A program made the translations under genes and the position numbers. Shown piece by piece: positions 44,201 to 54,503 of a DNA stretch of 64,000 bases. The DNA lies in assembly GCA_023634235.1 (NCBI GenBank), contig JAMKCF010000011.1, positions 6,615,218 to 6,679,217 on the forward strand, read 5' to 3'. Numbering within the stretch: the first letter of the stretch is position 1; each line of letters begins with the position of its first letter. The DNA comes from Pisaster brevispinus. Lineage: Eukaryota > Echinodermata > Asteroidea > Forcipulatida > Asteriidae. The notes under the pieces were generated by a model. It worked only from the letters and a program-made list of their open reading frames with translations. It had not been told where the DNA came from and searched no databases.

Positions 44201-47200
44201 TGTGAGGATGTCACATGACCAAATCAGCATTCTCACTGAGGCCAATGAAGACCTATCATTGGCTGAGAGTTGTGCACGGCGCATACACGGGACGCGTGCA
44301 CGTTACCTCTGTTTGACCTCAGCAATGGCGGCCAATGCAAGGGGTCCGTGTACCAGACTCCCTAGCTCTATTTAGGCCTACTACTAGAGATAACTATTTG
44401 GGTAGATCCGAACTCCATCAAAGGAATTAATTATATCCTTTCGGTAAGTCATTACGTCACACGCGTGTGCATCCGCTGTATACGAACGAGGTTTTGGTTA
44501 CTTCCGGCTCTCAAGCTGGCATACGTTTGTGTGTAATTTTATCAATAAATAACTCAATTTCGTCTTGGAAAGACACTTTCTTGTGACAAAAAACTGATGA
44601 TTCTGACGAGAACTTAAGTTTCCAAAACGTAAGCAAAAGCTATTTTTGACATACATACATTCTAAATGAACCCCTTGCCATTTCGCCGGGCTTCTGGTGA
44701 TTTTCGTCTGAAAACTGACTCATTATGAAATTCAAGAAACTTGTTTTCTGTGAAATGTTTCTATTTGAAAATGAAGTCATAATCGAGAAAACTGTATCTG
44801 AAAACCAAAAATGAGTCCGAGTCCGACGGACCCTGCAAGGTAAAATAAACAGCAGACGGCCAAGAACTTTCGAATACTTACCATCGTCCACGATAGCCAC
44901 TACAACACCCGCTCCCGTGATGCCTTGCTCCCATACTTGCTTAATGCGCATATCAGGTGAGACTTTCCTTACCTTTTCATCTGGAACATTCTATAAAGGG
45001 ACACAATGAATATACATCTGACTTAAGTCGTGTCCGAATTAATGGCTTACGTAGCACAACTGCCACCATCTTCAATTACACTTTCAAATGGGAGACTTTG
45101 GATTGCTAGTTGGCAGCAGGCTTACAAGGTAAGTTTCCACTGTATACGTAGTTCTGAGCATGCGCACATAACCGAGAACAATATAGACCCGATGCATTGA
45201 CGTCATCCAGCCGCCATCTTACGCACGGCGCACAGGATTGTCCAAGTGAACATTCTTCTTTTAACATCTAGGCGAGGGCGCCCTACTCAAATGACGTCAT
45301 GTGCATAAGGTCCATAAGGTCTGTTCTGTCCCCCACTTTGGGTGTCAAAATGTACACAAAGGAATTGACTACCAACATGGTGGACTTGGACCAGGAGCAT
45401 TTTTAGCAGAGGGTCATTACTGTGGATTAATATTTAACTGGAGAGTGCCACAAAACAAGTTTTCATTTGCCGTTTTCGAAAGCACGGCTTAGGCTTCGGT
45501 TCCGGCTAAGGCACCAAACCGCATGCGGACATTTTTCAAAATTACTGACGAAGCCCTCGCCGGAGCCTGCAGCCCAAGACGTGGTTTCGAAAAGGCCGTA
45601 ATATTTTTAGAACTACCTCTGCAATACATCACTGGATCTTTAACCGACAGATACAATTCGCGAAGAAGGCATTCCTTGGTAAAAGTAAACATGGACCTGG
45701 ACTGAATCATCCGGCTAAAAAAAAACCTAGTGATTTATGGAGGTTTCTGTACAGTTTACGTGTAGTTAAATGGTTCCCATCTCACCAGATACCACTCATC
45801 CTCGTACAGAGGGTCGTTGAAGTCAACAGAGAACTTGGTTCTTTTAACATCTCGCTTGGCTCGTGTCTTGGCCTCTTGTTGCTGGAACCATTCCACCTGA
45901 GGGGAAAAAATGTTCATGATTACGATGTCTTGTAGGGGTTGTGTCGTCATGATCAAAGCAGGGCCCAATTTCATAGAGCTGCTTATTACGGCCGATTGTG
46001 TGCTTACTAACGCGAGTTTTTATTTCATAGCACTGCTAACCGTAAGCACACGAATAGGCATGCTAACCTTCCGGTGCTTACTGTATGAACATGAATAACA
46101 TAGCAATGCAAATCCATGGTGAACGCGCAAGCTGACTTGCTCACCTGTAAAATACGCTTACGCTTCAGCAAATTTATATGCTATAGTTAGCACGAAAATT
46201 TGCTTACCGCTTAAAGCAGCGCTAAATTTGCCCAGGCCTGTGGCTGTGCATGGTGGAGCTCCACCCAGTTACTGCATGCGCGTGCCCTCCCTCCGTAACC
46301 TACGGAGAGAGAGAGAGCGCGAGTTTTTGCAGTAGAGTTCATCACTCTATGTAGGCCTACAGCCACAGGCCTGCTTTGATCATGATGACACAGGCCCTTT
46401 AAAGGAAGTTTTCTTTTCTTTTTTCATAATGTAACATACTTTTTAAAAGATCATTCCGCAACTAGAATTATTTACATTTACAACCTTTTTCAGTCTATAA
46501 AAGAAAACCCATTCTAATTTTACCCGATCATCATCGGCAAGTTTCTTTGTATGATAGTCGTCTGTCCCCCGCTTCGATCTGACTGGTATCTCTTCATGGT
46601 GAAGTATATAGTAGTCCGGAAGGCTTCCGATCTGCAACAGGAATATGGTGGATTGGTGTAATTGAAATGTTCCTTTGATATCACGTTTGTTTTTTTTATT
46701 TGCGTGAAAGGGTCTGCACAACATTGGTAAGATTGAAAATTAACACTTTTCACTTAACTTGAATGTTAAAAAGATGGTCATGGTGAAAAAAAAAAATTCC
46801 CCTGAAATAGTTTGAAATGCTTGATTGGTTTTTGAAGAAATGTCCTGCCGATCAGAAAGAGTAATACGTTTGTTAATATTCAAGAAAATTAAACATGATT
46901 TGGGCGGTCATTTGAAGGTGACAGATTTCTTATTTTCAGAAACCGGCGATAGTTACATTCATTTGTCAATCTCATTAGTACCAACATTTGGTTTTTATCT
47001 GGCGAGTACAAAACCCGATGTTTAAAAAAACAGTGAAAACATAATGAGGTTTTTTTTTCACTATTTTCTTGTGACTCCGGTGACAGATGGAGCTGAAATT
47101 TTCACAGGTTTGTTATTTCATGTATTTGTTGAGTCATATATTAAGTACTGATACGGGTCTTCGACAATAACCAATGGGCGCTTTAAAACAGTGTTTACAC

Positions 47201-50200
47201 ACTGATAAAATATCACTTGTGTATCCAATGCCATTTTATGTCATGACATTCAGAGAGCCGGGAGTGAATAATACGTTTGTTAATATTCAAGAAATTAAAA
47301 ATAAAAAGGGTTTTGGCGGTCATTTGAAGGTGATAGATTTCTTATTCTTAGAAAATGGCGATCTTTGCGTTCATCTGTCAATCTCATTAGTACCAACAGT
47401 TGCCGACATTGTCGTCACTAATGACGTCATGCATATACGTAAGAGCTAACCATATGAATATAGTGTGTCACATTGACTCTGTGTGTTTGCACAGGGCTTT
47501 AGTATAAAAATGTCAGCTTTCGAGATAATTACTTTTCCACTATAAATAGGCCAATCAAAAAATTAAATGTACCTGCTAATTATTAAATCATTTACATTTT
47601 AGACTTTTATATTAGTTAGTATCCTTCGCATCTCCCCACGGGGCCCTTAAAATAAAATTCAATTTAAGCTCATCATAATACGGAAGTTATTATTGAGGCT
47701 TCAACATTGTGCAATTAGTCGCAACATTTTCTGCTGGTACGCACGCGACTAATTACAGCCTTGGTAGGAAAATGATGAAGGTTGAATGCAGCCATCTTGA
47801 ATGTCTGACGTCATTAAGATCTTAAGGCGTCATTCAAACCCGTACACAGCGCCCTCTTATTTTATTTACCTTTGTACTGGAGTATTGTTAACGCATGTTT
47901 CTGTGCCAACGATCCGAGATTCATTACCATCTCGACCAATGGACTGCCGCACTGATATCCGTAAAGATAGACAATTCAATTCTTTCTCCGATTAGTTTTG
48001 TTTATTTCTTAATTTTGTTATCATTTTTTTTCTTTGTTAGTTGTTTGAAAACAGGGTACTCGTTGAAATTTTAATAAACATTGTGTAATGTGTTCTTACA
48101 AACTGGGGTGTTACCTTTGCAAAAACGAGTCTTCATTGGTAACAACAAAATGGCGTACAATAGTTCCTTTAAAAATCGTTCCAAAGTCTCCTCGTGGTAG
48201 CTAATATTAATTTACTTTTCAATCAAATTTGACGAGTGTCACTTTTGACGGATAGTTTAGGCACTTCTCTTTTCTTTCTTTTTTGTTCTTTTTTGGCAAT
48301 TGATATATATTATATGTCACTTAAACTACACGTTTTGCTATTAATAATCTTACAATCCTCTGTTGTAGCTTCCCTGTGGTCTTATATTCAGTATTACCAT
48401 ATCGACCAATGCCCGCTCTCTTCACTCACAACACCAACATCTCCTTCACATTCCAATGTTCAACACACAGCACTACGGAAACCGGTCATTCAGCGTTACT
48501 GCACCTACTCTCTGGAACAATCTCCCACATCACATTCGTTCTATCACCTCCTTTAAATCATACAAAAGTGCCCTGAAAACCCACCTTTTTTCTATACAGC
48601 ATTAATTACCTTGCTTGTGTGTTAAAGGCAAAGTACACCTTTGGTTTTTGGAACCGTTTGATTGTTTTAATCCTATGTAGGCTAAATGTGGGCATATACA
48701 ATAAAACTAACTGTGAAAATTGTATTTCAAAATGTTGTAACTGAATATCTGAAGCGGCTTTGTCTACGCAGGGAGAATAATCCGTAATTGGAATACACAA
48801 TCTGAGAAACGTTTCATGCAGAAACGTTTCTCAGATTGAAATGCTTTTTGAATCCCTTTCTCTAAAACCACATTCCTTCGAAGGGAATCGTTTGTCAACA
48901 TATTGTACATTATCAACAGCTGCAGTGCTTCTTACCAAATACGTTTTTAAGGCCATTAGTTTTGTAAGGAGTAATTACCAAAGGAATACCCTCCCATTAA
49001 TGACATTAAGCGTTGAGCCCCGCATTTTCGCCGCTAACCCATCTAAGTTTGTTTCCTGAATATAAATATATATTAATTTGAAATGTCAGCAGGATTACTG
49101 ATTGGTTTATTCCGTTAAGGAACATACCCCCATAACCCCGGGGGAGGGTAACAACAATGATATAAATAACATTGAATAATAAACGTGGTAGTAACGTGAA
49201 AACATTGACAAATAATACACGTATACTTCAATCATTTTGCCTCTCTTTCAGCTCATTGAACATGAACATATATATTTAGCAACGCAAGTGACTTTTTTTT
49301 CTTGAGAGGACATAAGGAACACAAATTGTTCATCACTGGTCATACTTCTGAAGACGTTGTGTAATTTAAAAATGTCAATTTACATACTTTGTCTCAACTC
49401 AGCGTATAATGGACACTCAATTAAAAAGTGTATTTCATTTTCAACATCCTGTTCACAGTGTGGGCATATTCTGTGTGGGCATATTCTTTGATGCGGTGCT
49501 ATGCCATTAAATCTACCAACTTCAATTTGGAGTTTATTTGGAGTGATGAACATCTGAAACGAGCTAAATGAGATCTGTGTTTAACACTTGATAAATAACT
49601 TAAATATGGCTCAAACTCATGTTTCAACTGAAAATGCGATAAGTTCTCAGTTTGCTTTTCTGATTAGGGTCATTCCACACATCACAATGTAATCTCTTGT
49701 GCCAGATACTAATACATGCTATCCTGCATCTATTCAACAAACATGTTTAGCAAAATTCTGTCATCATTACGACCCGTAACACTTAAAGGCACATTCCACC
49801 GTATCAAATCATAACTGCTTACAAGAAACAAAGAGGTCTTTTTTTGGATTCCCAGAATTACGTCTTCACTGAAAGCATCATACAAAATAGAATAAGTCGG
49901 TTTGGCCGCTATTAAACTTAAGCCAATACTTCAGTGAAATTTTTACAATGGTCAACATACAATAGAAAGCGTCCTAATACTCTTACTACTGCATCGTTGG
50001 AGGTACGGCTATTAACATTTAAAATAAATTTATACCAAGAAAGCCGAAACGCCTCAATTTGGTGACATGTCTCTCTACATATTACTTCAGAACCTAACAA
50101 ATAATAGGTTTAAGCAACGTGTTAAAAATGTTTAGGAGCAACTTGGGTGAAAAATCATTCCCAATGTTTTTTACGAACTGAAGAAGTAGCTTTTATAGCC

Positions 50201-52672
50201 TTTATAGTTAATGAGATTTTTTTTAATGACCTGAGTAAATGGTAAATAATGCCTAAATAAACATATTAACAATCATAGGCATTTGCGATGCGCCAAATCA
50301 ATCTAAATAAATGGCGCAGAATACAAAATAATTTTGAAAAACCATTTTACAACATCGAGTGAAAAGAAAGCACAAAAAAAAAACAAGAAGGGAAAACATA
50401 CCAGAGCAAAGCTATCAACAACAAAATTAAAAAAGAAACTATATGGATTACAGAATGCTATCTTGAATTGGTGATTCTTTTGAGTGGCTTTTGAAACTGT
50501 GGTAATTGGAAAATTATTCCTCTTTCATTTCAATTTAAAGGGACGATTCGAAGCACAAATTTAATTCAATCCTCTAGTTTAAAAAAAAAAAAAAAAACAC
50601 CATGCAACCAGTCCGTGAACAGCTTTTCAAAACAGTTGTTCTCGTTTGTTTTGTGGGAAAGTACACTATTGTTCTTTGGAAGAGCACACTCATTCAAATA
50701 TGTTACTTTTAAATTGATACCAAGTAATAAACCACAAAGGAAACTGACTGGGTAAATTTAATTAATTTGGGTTTGAACAAAGAACAATTGATACAACACA
50801 CACCCAGCCTGCGTAAATTTCATCCAATTCGGTTGCTAGGTTTTTGAAGAGGTTTTTTTTAAAGTAACTAACTTCGTTTTGTTTTGTTTTTTGATCAGGC
50901 ATTTAAAAGACAGTCACTCTGCATGTATGCACTTATTTCGATACTACAAAATGCTAACAAGAACTTGACGTATGTGAAAAATTTTCTCCCGAAAGGAACT
51001 AATTCACAAAACGCAATTCTGAAGAACAAATGATTCTGATATCATGTTTGTACAAAGAGCTTACAGAGTAACAAAATATGCAGTTTAATTATATATATCA
51101 ATATTTTGTTATGTTATGATAAAGGATGCATCATACATTTATGGTAATTTGTGTTAATCGTACATCGTGACTTTTTCAGATAAACCGAACAACCTGAGCG
51201 TCCGGATTTCTGTGAATTTGATAAATACTACGAGGGGGAAATGTTTTATATCCGGACAGGGATTTTGCGCCCGCGTTCATAAAAGGCTTATTTCGGTTGC
51301 GGTCATTAAAATAAGCAACTGTGATTGTGAGGTCGTCAAATGGTATTTCCTATAAACGTTGACAAAAGTTCGGAGGGTATAATTTTGGTTGATGATTGTT
51401 TCGGCGTGAACTTTACATTCATTTTGGCTTTCAGATTGGAAGTATTTAATTAAGGCAAACTCCCGGAATATGATCGATCCTGCACCAGCCAGCGCTCTCC
51501 CTAACAGTGGTCCGCTGGCCAAATGCTATGCTAAAACACATATACATCGAAATTATCTACAAACAGTTACATGACTGGCTATGTTCAGTGTTGAAAAGCA
51601 TCCTACTTTAATATGAATTCAATTCAATTCAGTTGAATTTTGTTTTTATCCCTAACAGGAAAATTCACGAACTATAAGTATTATGGACTAGTGAAACGAC
51701 AAGGTCATTGGACCTCTTATAGCTGTATAGTCATTGAACATTTAGAAGGAAGACCCTGACGGAGTCTGTAAAAGTGTCTGCAACAAGGCTTCTTTATTTT
51801 CAAGTTGCTGGAATTGTGCCTTTATCATTATGATGATTCATGGAACTTGTCACACAGACTATGTCACGAGAAAGCGACTGACTATAAAAGGCCATTGTAG
51901 AGTTTTCCTTCGGAAAAAAATATAGGTAGAATACAGAAGCATTTTTCAAATTTTTCAAAATGGCTGCCGTTGCTTGACACCTATATGTTTTTCAAAGGAT
52001 ACAAATCTGCGATAGCCCAATAGCCAAATATCTTTCTCCAGACATACTCTGAGTGTGTGCTGAATTCCGTGCTTGTCATCAAAGATGTACACTTCCTCAA
52101 AATATTTTCCCCCAATCTGCCCCACTATGGGACATTGGAAAGTTAATGTAGGGTCGACTTTTAGGGTTATTTGGAAGATTAAGAGAAATAACATCTTAAA
52201 ATGCGAGGAAAATAATCCACAGGTTTACTATAGTACTTGGGCGGGATTCAAACCCATAACACTTGCCTTCTGAAGCAGGTATTGTTACCGCTGGACCACC
52301 GAAACTACCAGATACTGAAATCTATAGCCCCCACCCCATGCGGTGTTTTATGATAAATGTTTGAACCTTTCTAAGGGTCAGAGGTTATCATTTAGATTTT
52401 TTTTTTCAAATGTAGGTGGTGTTTGATATTTCTTAATATTGTGAAAAAAGCTTCACCTTGGTTTTGAGTCGGTATCCATGTTCAAGGGCCACTTCCCTAG
52501 CCACGTCCACCCCTCCCTTAACCAGCACAGCGAACTCATTGGTGAAGTAAGACGCGTCGTCGTCGTTGTCGTCGTTGTCGTAGAGGGTCCGTTGATCGTC
52601 AGCGACACAACTACACGTCACGAGGGTGAAGAGGAGGAACACATGGCAGAAGCCATGGTGGAAGATGTGCAT
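35172..52672 (-). CDS. PCSK1-like: PC1/3-like proprotein convertase, complete coding region (gene span)
   Basis: Thirteen coding exons join in frame to about 617 residues. Order: signal peptide (1-24), acidic spacer, prodomain to the R-A-K-R autocleavage site at Arg123, S8 catalytic domain with Asp180, His221, oxyanion Asn322 and Ser394, then the P domain to about 610 and a short end (KDLPQ). It would cleave secretory-pathway precursors at basic sites. Asp-His spacing is 41, as in furin. Asn rather than Asp at the oxyanion position excludes PC2. The prodomain segments [12 protein letters not shown] and [10 protein letters not shown], and the matching intron positions, point to PC1/3. No Cys-rich domain, membrane span or PC1-type tail follows. 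Subfamily placement is by eye. Confidence 0.92.
35505..35860 (+). pseudogene. Broken LINE reverse-transcriptase 3' fragment
   Basis: [18 protein letters not shown] then, after a poly-C run that breaks the frame, [30 protein letters not shown] and KTRLKTYLF in a shifted frame. Tail TATGCGCTACATAAATG. It lies in the last intron of the convertase. Confidence 0.72.
36921..37040. repeat. Dispersed repeat with CRE and YY1-like motifs, copy 1
   Basis: ATTGACGTCATCAAGCTGCC ATCTTA, then GCCGTGCACAGGATT and CCAGGCG. A second copy is at 45181-45290. TGACGTCA is a CREB-type site and GCCATCTT a YY1-type site. Confidence 0.6.
37169..37311 (-). CDS. PCSK1-like: Convertase exon 12: P domain
   Basis: 143 bp, phase 1 to 0. 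[20 protein letters not shown] then [20 protein letters not shown], matching the FMSVHTWGENPIGTW block. Acceptor TACGTAAAG, donor GTAAGT. Confidence 0.92.
37916..38073 (-). CDS. PCSK1-like: Convertase exon 11: P domain with altered RGD site
   Basis: 158 bp, phase 2 to 1. Carries [20 protein letters not shown] and [15 protein letters not shown]. The position of the conserved RRGDL of most convertases reads KRGAL (532-536), so the Asp is lost. Acceptor ATCGCAG, donor GTAAGT. Confidence 0.92.
38442..38684 (-). CDS. PCSK1-like: Convertase exon 10: end of catalytic domain, start of P domain
   Basis: 243 bp, phase 2 to 2. Starts [20 protein letters not shown], includes [20 protein letters not shown], ends ADEGFSA. 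Acceptor TTTAAAG, donor GCAAG|GTTATT, both weak but required by phase. Confidence 0.9.
38901..39020 (-). mobile_element. tRNA-derived SINE, family 1, truncated
   Basis: Tail CAAGTAGCAAATCACAAGGG and the tRNA-like GCCGGCACGTTAATCCGGAG with GGTTCAACTCCCGC on the minus strand, cut by a poly-T run at 39018. Confidence 0.6.
39329..39502 (-). CDS. PCSK1-like: Convertase exon 9: catalytic Ser
   Basis: 174 bp, phase 2 to 2. [20 protein letters not shown] then [13 protein letters not shown] with triad Ser394. Most convertases have THTGTSA; here it is AHGGTSA. One or two residues are missing before YGEKCSS relative to PC1 (PWYAEKCSS). Acceptor TTTTAAAG is weak; donor GTAAGG. Confidence 0.9.
39503..39975. 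repeat. Intronic cluster of GTTGATCCACTA motifs in both orientations
   Basis: About ten copies of TTGATCCACTA or TAGTGGAATCAAC over 470 bp, starting 7-15 bp from the exon 9 acceptor. Reads as a MITE with subterminal repeats, though clean termini were not found. Confidence 0.55.
40263..40440. repeat. Imperfect ACGTAG-containing repeat array at the exon 8 donor
   Basis: On the plus strand, CTACGTCATG (twice), GCTACGTTAAG, GCTACGTAAA and CACTACGTCTTG recur every 25-50 bp with CACCACCAAA-type spacers. The last unit contains the exon 8 donor. Confidence 0.6.
40440..40576 (-). CDS. PCSK1-like: Convertase exon 8: oxyanion Asn
   Basis: 137 bp, phase 0 to 2. [17 protein letters not shown] has Asn322 at the oxyanion position; [17 protein letters not shown] follows. 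The donor AAGAC|GTAGTG is inferred: the frame meets a stop three bases later, and the next exon needs phase 2. The donor sits in an intronic array of similar ACGTAG motifs. Confidence 0.87.
40880..41052 (-). CDS. PCSK1-like: Convertase exon 7: substrate-binding region
   Basis: 173 bp, phase 1 to 0. [20 protein letters not shown] then [20 protein letters not shown], the conserved DIYSASWGP block lining the S1/S2 pockets. Donor GAG|GTAAAT. Confidence 0.93.
41372..41556. mobile_element. MITE, AGAGCTGCTTA family
   Basis: GCGCCACATTTCACAGAGCT left, AGCTCTACGAGAATGGGCCC right, core AGCAGGATACCAGTCACAGA. In convertase intron 6. Confidence 0.78.
41769..41857 (-). CDS. PCSK1-like: Convertase exon 6: catalytic His
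   Basis: 89 bp, phase 2 to 1. [20 protein letters not shown] carries triad His221. Acceptor CCATCCTTGCAG, donor GTAAAG. Confidence 0.93.
42440..42554 (-). CDS. PCSK1-like: Convertase exon 5
   Basis: 115 bp, phase 1 to 2. [20 protein letters not shown] then a Pro-rich loop ([13 protein letters not shown]). Corresponds to [20 protein letters not shown] in PC1. Acceptor GGTTTCACAG, donor GTAGGT. Confidence 0.91.
42866..43077. repeat. GACCCCACAAG repeat with GT/poly-G tract
   Basis: ACAATGGACCCCACAAGG, a second GGGCCCCACAAGG and GAATTCTTTAGAAAAGGG, then a GTGTGTG and G run. Related to 30196. Confidence 0.65.
43081..44881 (-). other. Convertase intron 4, remaining part
   Basis: GT tracts near 43245 and 43360 and a GCCAATGA..ATTGGCTGAGAGTTGTGC segment (44238-44310) whose relatives lie at 61070. 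Nothing coding seen. Confidence 0.5.
44882..44990 (-). CDS. PCSK1-like: Convertase exon 4: catalytic Asp
   Basis: 109 bp, phase 0 to 1. Includes [18 protein letters not shown]; Asp180 is the triad aspartate and Asp181 a conserved metal ligand. Acceptor CTTTATAG is pyrimidine-poor; donor GTAAGT. Confidence 0.92.
45181..45290. repeat. Dispersed repeat with CRE and YY1-like motifs, copy 2
   Basis: GCATTGACGTCATCCAGCCG CCATCTTAC and GCGCACAGGATTGTCCAA; aligned with 36921 apart from a gap of about 18 bp. Confidence 0.6.
45469..45601. mobile_element. Small inverted-repeat element, GGCCTTTTCGAAA ends
   Basis: GCCGTTTTCGAAAGCACG left, CGTGGTTTCGAAAAGGCC right, 133 bp, interior GGCTTCGGTTCCGGCTAAGG. 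A related block is near 5590-5640. Confidence 0.55.
45786..45896 (-). CDS. PCSK1-like: Convertase exon 3: autocleavage site and start of catalytic domain
   Basis: 111 bp, phase 0. [15 protein letters not shown] then DVKRTKF: the maturation site is RAKR before Asp124. Ends [11 protein letters not shown], the conserved DP..QWYL start of the mature enzyme. Acceptor TTTTCCCCTCAG, donor GTGAGA. Confidence 0.93.
45961..46080. mobile_element. MITE, AGAGCTGCTTA family, half copy
   Basis: Begins GGGCCCAATTTCATAGAGCT but then diverges into GTGTGCTTACTAACGCG, with its own inverted CGTAAGCACACG. Confidence 0.5.
46524..46631 (-). CDS. PCSK1-like: Convertase exon 2: prodomain with internal dibasic site
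   Basis: 108 bp, phase 0. [20 protein letters not shown] then R93 and [15 protein letters not shown] is the likely secondary prodomain cleavage site. Acceptor TCCTGTTGCAG, donor GTAAAA. Confidence 0.93.
46858..47402 (+). repeat. Direct duplication of a 135-bp block
   Basis: Blocks at about 46858-46992 and 47265-47402 share TACGTTTGTTAATATTCAAG, GGCGGTCATTTGAAGGTGA and CAATCTCATTAGTACCAACA. Between them lies a fragment of the TTAAAGG MITE family ending CGCTTTAAA. Confidence 0.75.
48435..48605 (+). mobile_element. LINE reverse-transcriptase C-terminal fragment
   Basis: Fifty-six codons including [20 protein letters not shown] and SALKTHLF, to a stop. A different lineage from the 23609 copy, to judge from the residues. 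Confidence 0.82.
48622..49001. mobile_element. Hairpin MITE, TTAAAGG..CACCTTTGGT type
   Basis: TTAAAGGCAAAGTACACCTT left, GTAATTACCAAAGGAATACC then CCATTAA right; centre AATCTGAGAAACGTTTC / GAAACGTTTCTCAGATT. Confidence 0.75.
49290..50100 (-). pseudogene. Decayed LINE 3' region (RT C-terminus and zinc knuckle)
   Basis: Minus-strand pieces in changing frames: [43 protein letters not shown], and [20 protein letters not shown], the CCHC knuckle of LINE ORF2. Stops interrupt it. A 17-bp duplication (TGTGGGCATATTCT) lies by the knuckle. Confidence 0.8.
50712..50815 (-). mobile_element. SINE family 1 tail fragment
   Basis: AAGTAATAAACCACAAAGGA AACTGACTGGG matches the tails at 2711 and 34290; the tRNA part is absent. 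Confidence 0.55.
52236..52312 (-). mobile_element. tRNA-like SINE fragment, family 5
   Basis: Minus strand GGTGGTCCAGCGGTAACAAT and GGGTTTGAATCCCGCCC resemble A and B boxes spaced as in a tRNA. Confidence 0.5.
52457..52672 (-). CDS. PCSK1-like: Convertase exon 1: signal peptide and start of prodomain
   Basis: 216 bp, 72 codons, phase 0 out (ACCAAG|GTGAAG). Start ATG has A at -3. A hydrophobic core ([15 protein letters not shown]) predicts cleavage near residue 24. An Asp/Asn tract (DNDDNDDDA) from GAC/GAT repeats follows, then the prodomain start [27 protein letters not shown], resembling FVNEWAAEIPGG of PC1. Upstream in-frame codons have no ATG before the chosen start. Confidence 0.9.
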
Positions 52673-54503
52673 TCTCCCGGTGGAAAACAACCCCAAGGAA
52701 CAGATGAAAAACCGCAGCTCCGGAGATACCAAACAAAAACGCCCCTAAAAAAAACACACACAACGCCGACTTCGTCGCCCTGCAAACCGGTCACGAAACG
52801 CTCCTCATAGACCATCAACTAGAAAAGTTGAGTTCTTCGGTGGAGAAAAATTTAATAGTCGTTTTGTTTTATTGGTGGCGTTTTGCGAAATATTTATCTA
52901 AAGCCACTATGCAAACAGGCTGTATTTAGCAATAGGTGAGTGTGAAATGCAATACGTGTGAAATATTTGACAGTCATAACATCTGGCCGAATGGTTTATT
53001 GGTTAACTACGGGAGTAAATAACTCCCTGACCCCACTGGCGATGAAAAGCACGCTGATGAAAACCTCATTTATATTCATGATTTAATATTTAATAATGCA
53101 GTTGGAGTTATTTCAAGTACCCGATGGCGCGCCCCCCTACCTGCATATTTGCAGACAATTTTAGGAAAAGTAATTATCGTTTACCGCTCTCTATCTCTCT
53201 CTCAGTCTATGTTAATTGGACTGTGGGTAAAAGAATGTTATTATGGAAACGGCCCTGCATCGAGGGCACAACGTGGTACAACGTACGCAATAATAGACGT
53301 CTAAATGTACGTGTCGCAACATCGCTGCCAAGAGCACTATTACCAAAATATTTTGTACAGAAAAGGGGGAAGCAAAGTTACAGATAAGCTGTTAAAATAA
53401 TCGAAAGGGATCGATTGTTTCAATCTGAAAGCTGATAACTGACTATCAAGTTGATACCATTACCAATTCTTCACAGTATCATTCAAAGCGTATACCTAAA
53501 ACAGGGTGAGCGGGGGGAGGAGGAATTGCCCCTGACCTCTCCAACGAGATTAATGTGATAAAAAATTAGGAATATTAATTGCTTTTTAATTGATGAGCGT
53601 AGATTATCCCGACAGCAAAACAATTTCGACGGCCAGGTTGTTGTTTTTTATTCGATAAACCACATTTACTTTTTTCGTGTGTATGAAAAAGATAAAAATC
53701 CTAAGTGAGTTTCAAATTTCCACTAGACTGTCATTTCTAATCCCGGAAGCTACTTGTTTTCCCGAATCTAACAAACTTGATCCGTTTCCCCCCAACATCC
53801 GACACCTCGTTTCGTATCATGTGGTTCGACAAAAGATTATGGATGTTTCCTCTTTTCAAAGAAAATGGCCTGACACATAAATTATAAATATATTTTTTAT
53901 AAATACAACGTTAAAATGTCTGCCCTGCGACGCCAAAGCATACCACAATATTCAACGCATAATGTCAGGACACTGAAAGGCGTCTTTAAAAAGGCAGTAT
54001 TTTTTTTTCTGAAAGTTAGTTTTCATAGGTAGGGTCATACTTTGGTAAACACGAAAGCCATCTTGTTATGAAGATGGTGGTATAAATTATCCTATAAAAT
54101 TATTTAATCTAATTATTTCATTACTTCAATTAGAAGTCAATAATAGTATGTCAAACAATGAGAATCTCTCCAGATCGTCTCTGCAGGTGACTTTTGGAAA
54201 TTTCCCTGGTACCCGTTTGAGTACTGCCCGCAATTACGGCGAAGAGGTGCGGTTGGTACCCGTTGTCACCTCACTGGACGAGGAGGAATTCGACATTTTT
54301 AAGGAAAATACCGTGACAGGTTTTTGATGTTTTCTCAACAAGTAGACACTGTATTCAGCTGAAACTTTCCAAGGTGACTTCTTTCGTATCTTTCTTGAAA
54401 ATTGTTGCTTATAAACTAGTACCAGAATGTAGAGGGCGCCATTCAGAGCGATGAACATGGATTGTTTCATCAATAAACTGAAGGCAGGGTCCACTGAGAT
54501 GGC
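52673..54503. other. Convertase 5' flank
   Basis: Presumed promoter and 5' UTR of the convertase. No TATA box stands out. The sequence next to the gene up to about 52830 contains an overlapping upstream ORF. A hairpin-family fragment with GACACTGTATTCAGCTGAAA is at about 54340; nothing coding was seen. Confidence 0.5.

Larger units (their letters stand above)
46632..52456 (-). other. Convertase intron 1 (5.8 kb)
   Basis: Holds the duplication at 46858, two LINE remnants, a TTAAAGG MITE at 48622 and a SINE tail at 50712. The stretches 47460-48400, 50110-50700 and 50820-52230 show no recognised element; 51600-51640 has an AATTC repeat. Confidence 0.6.
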
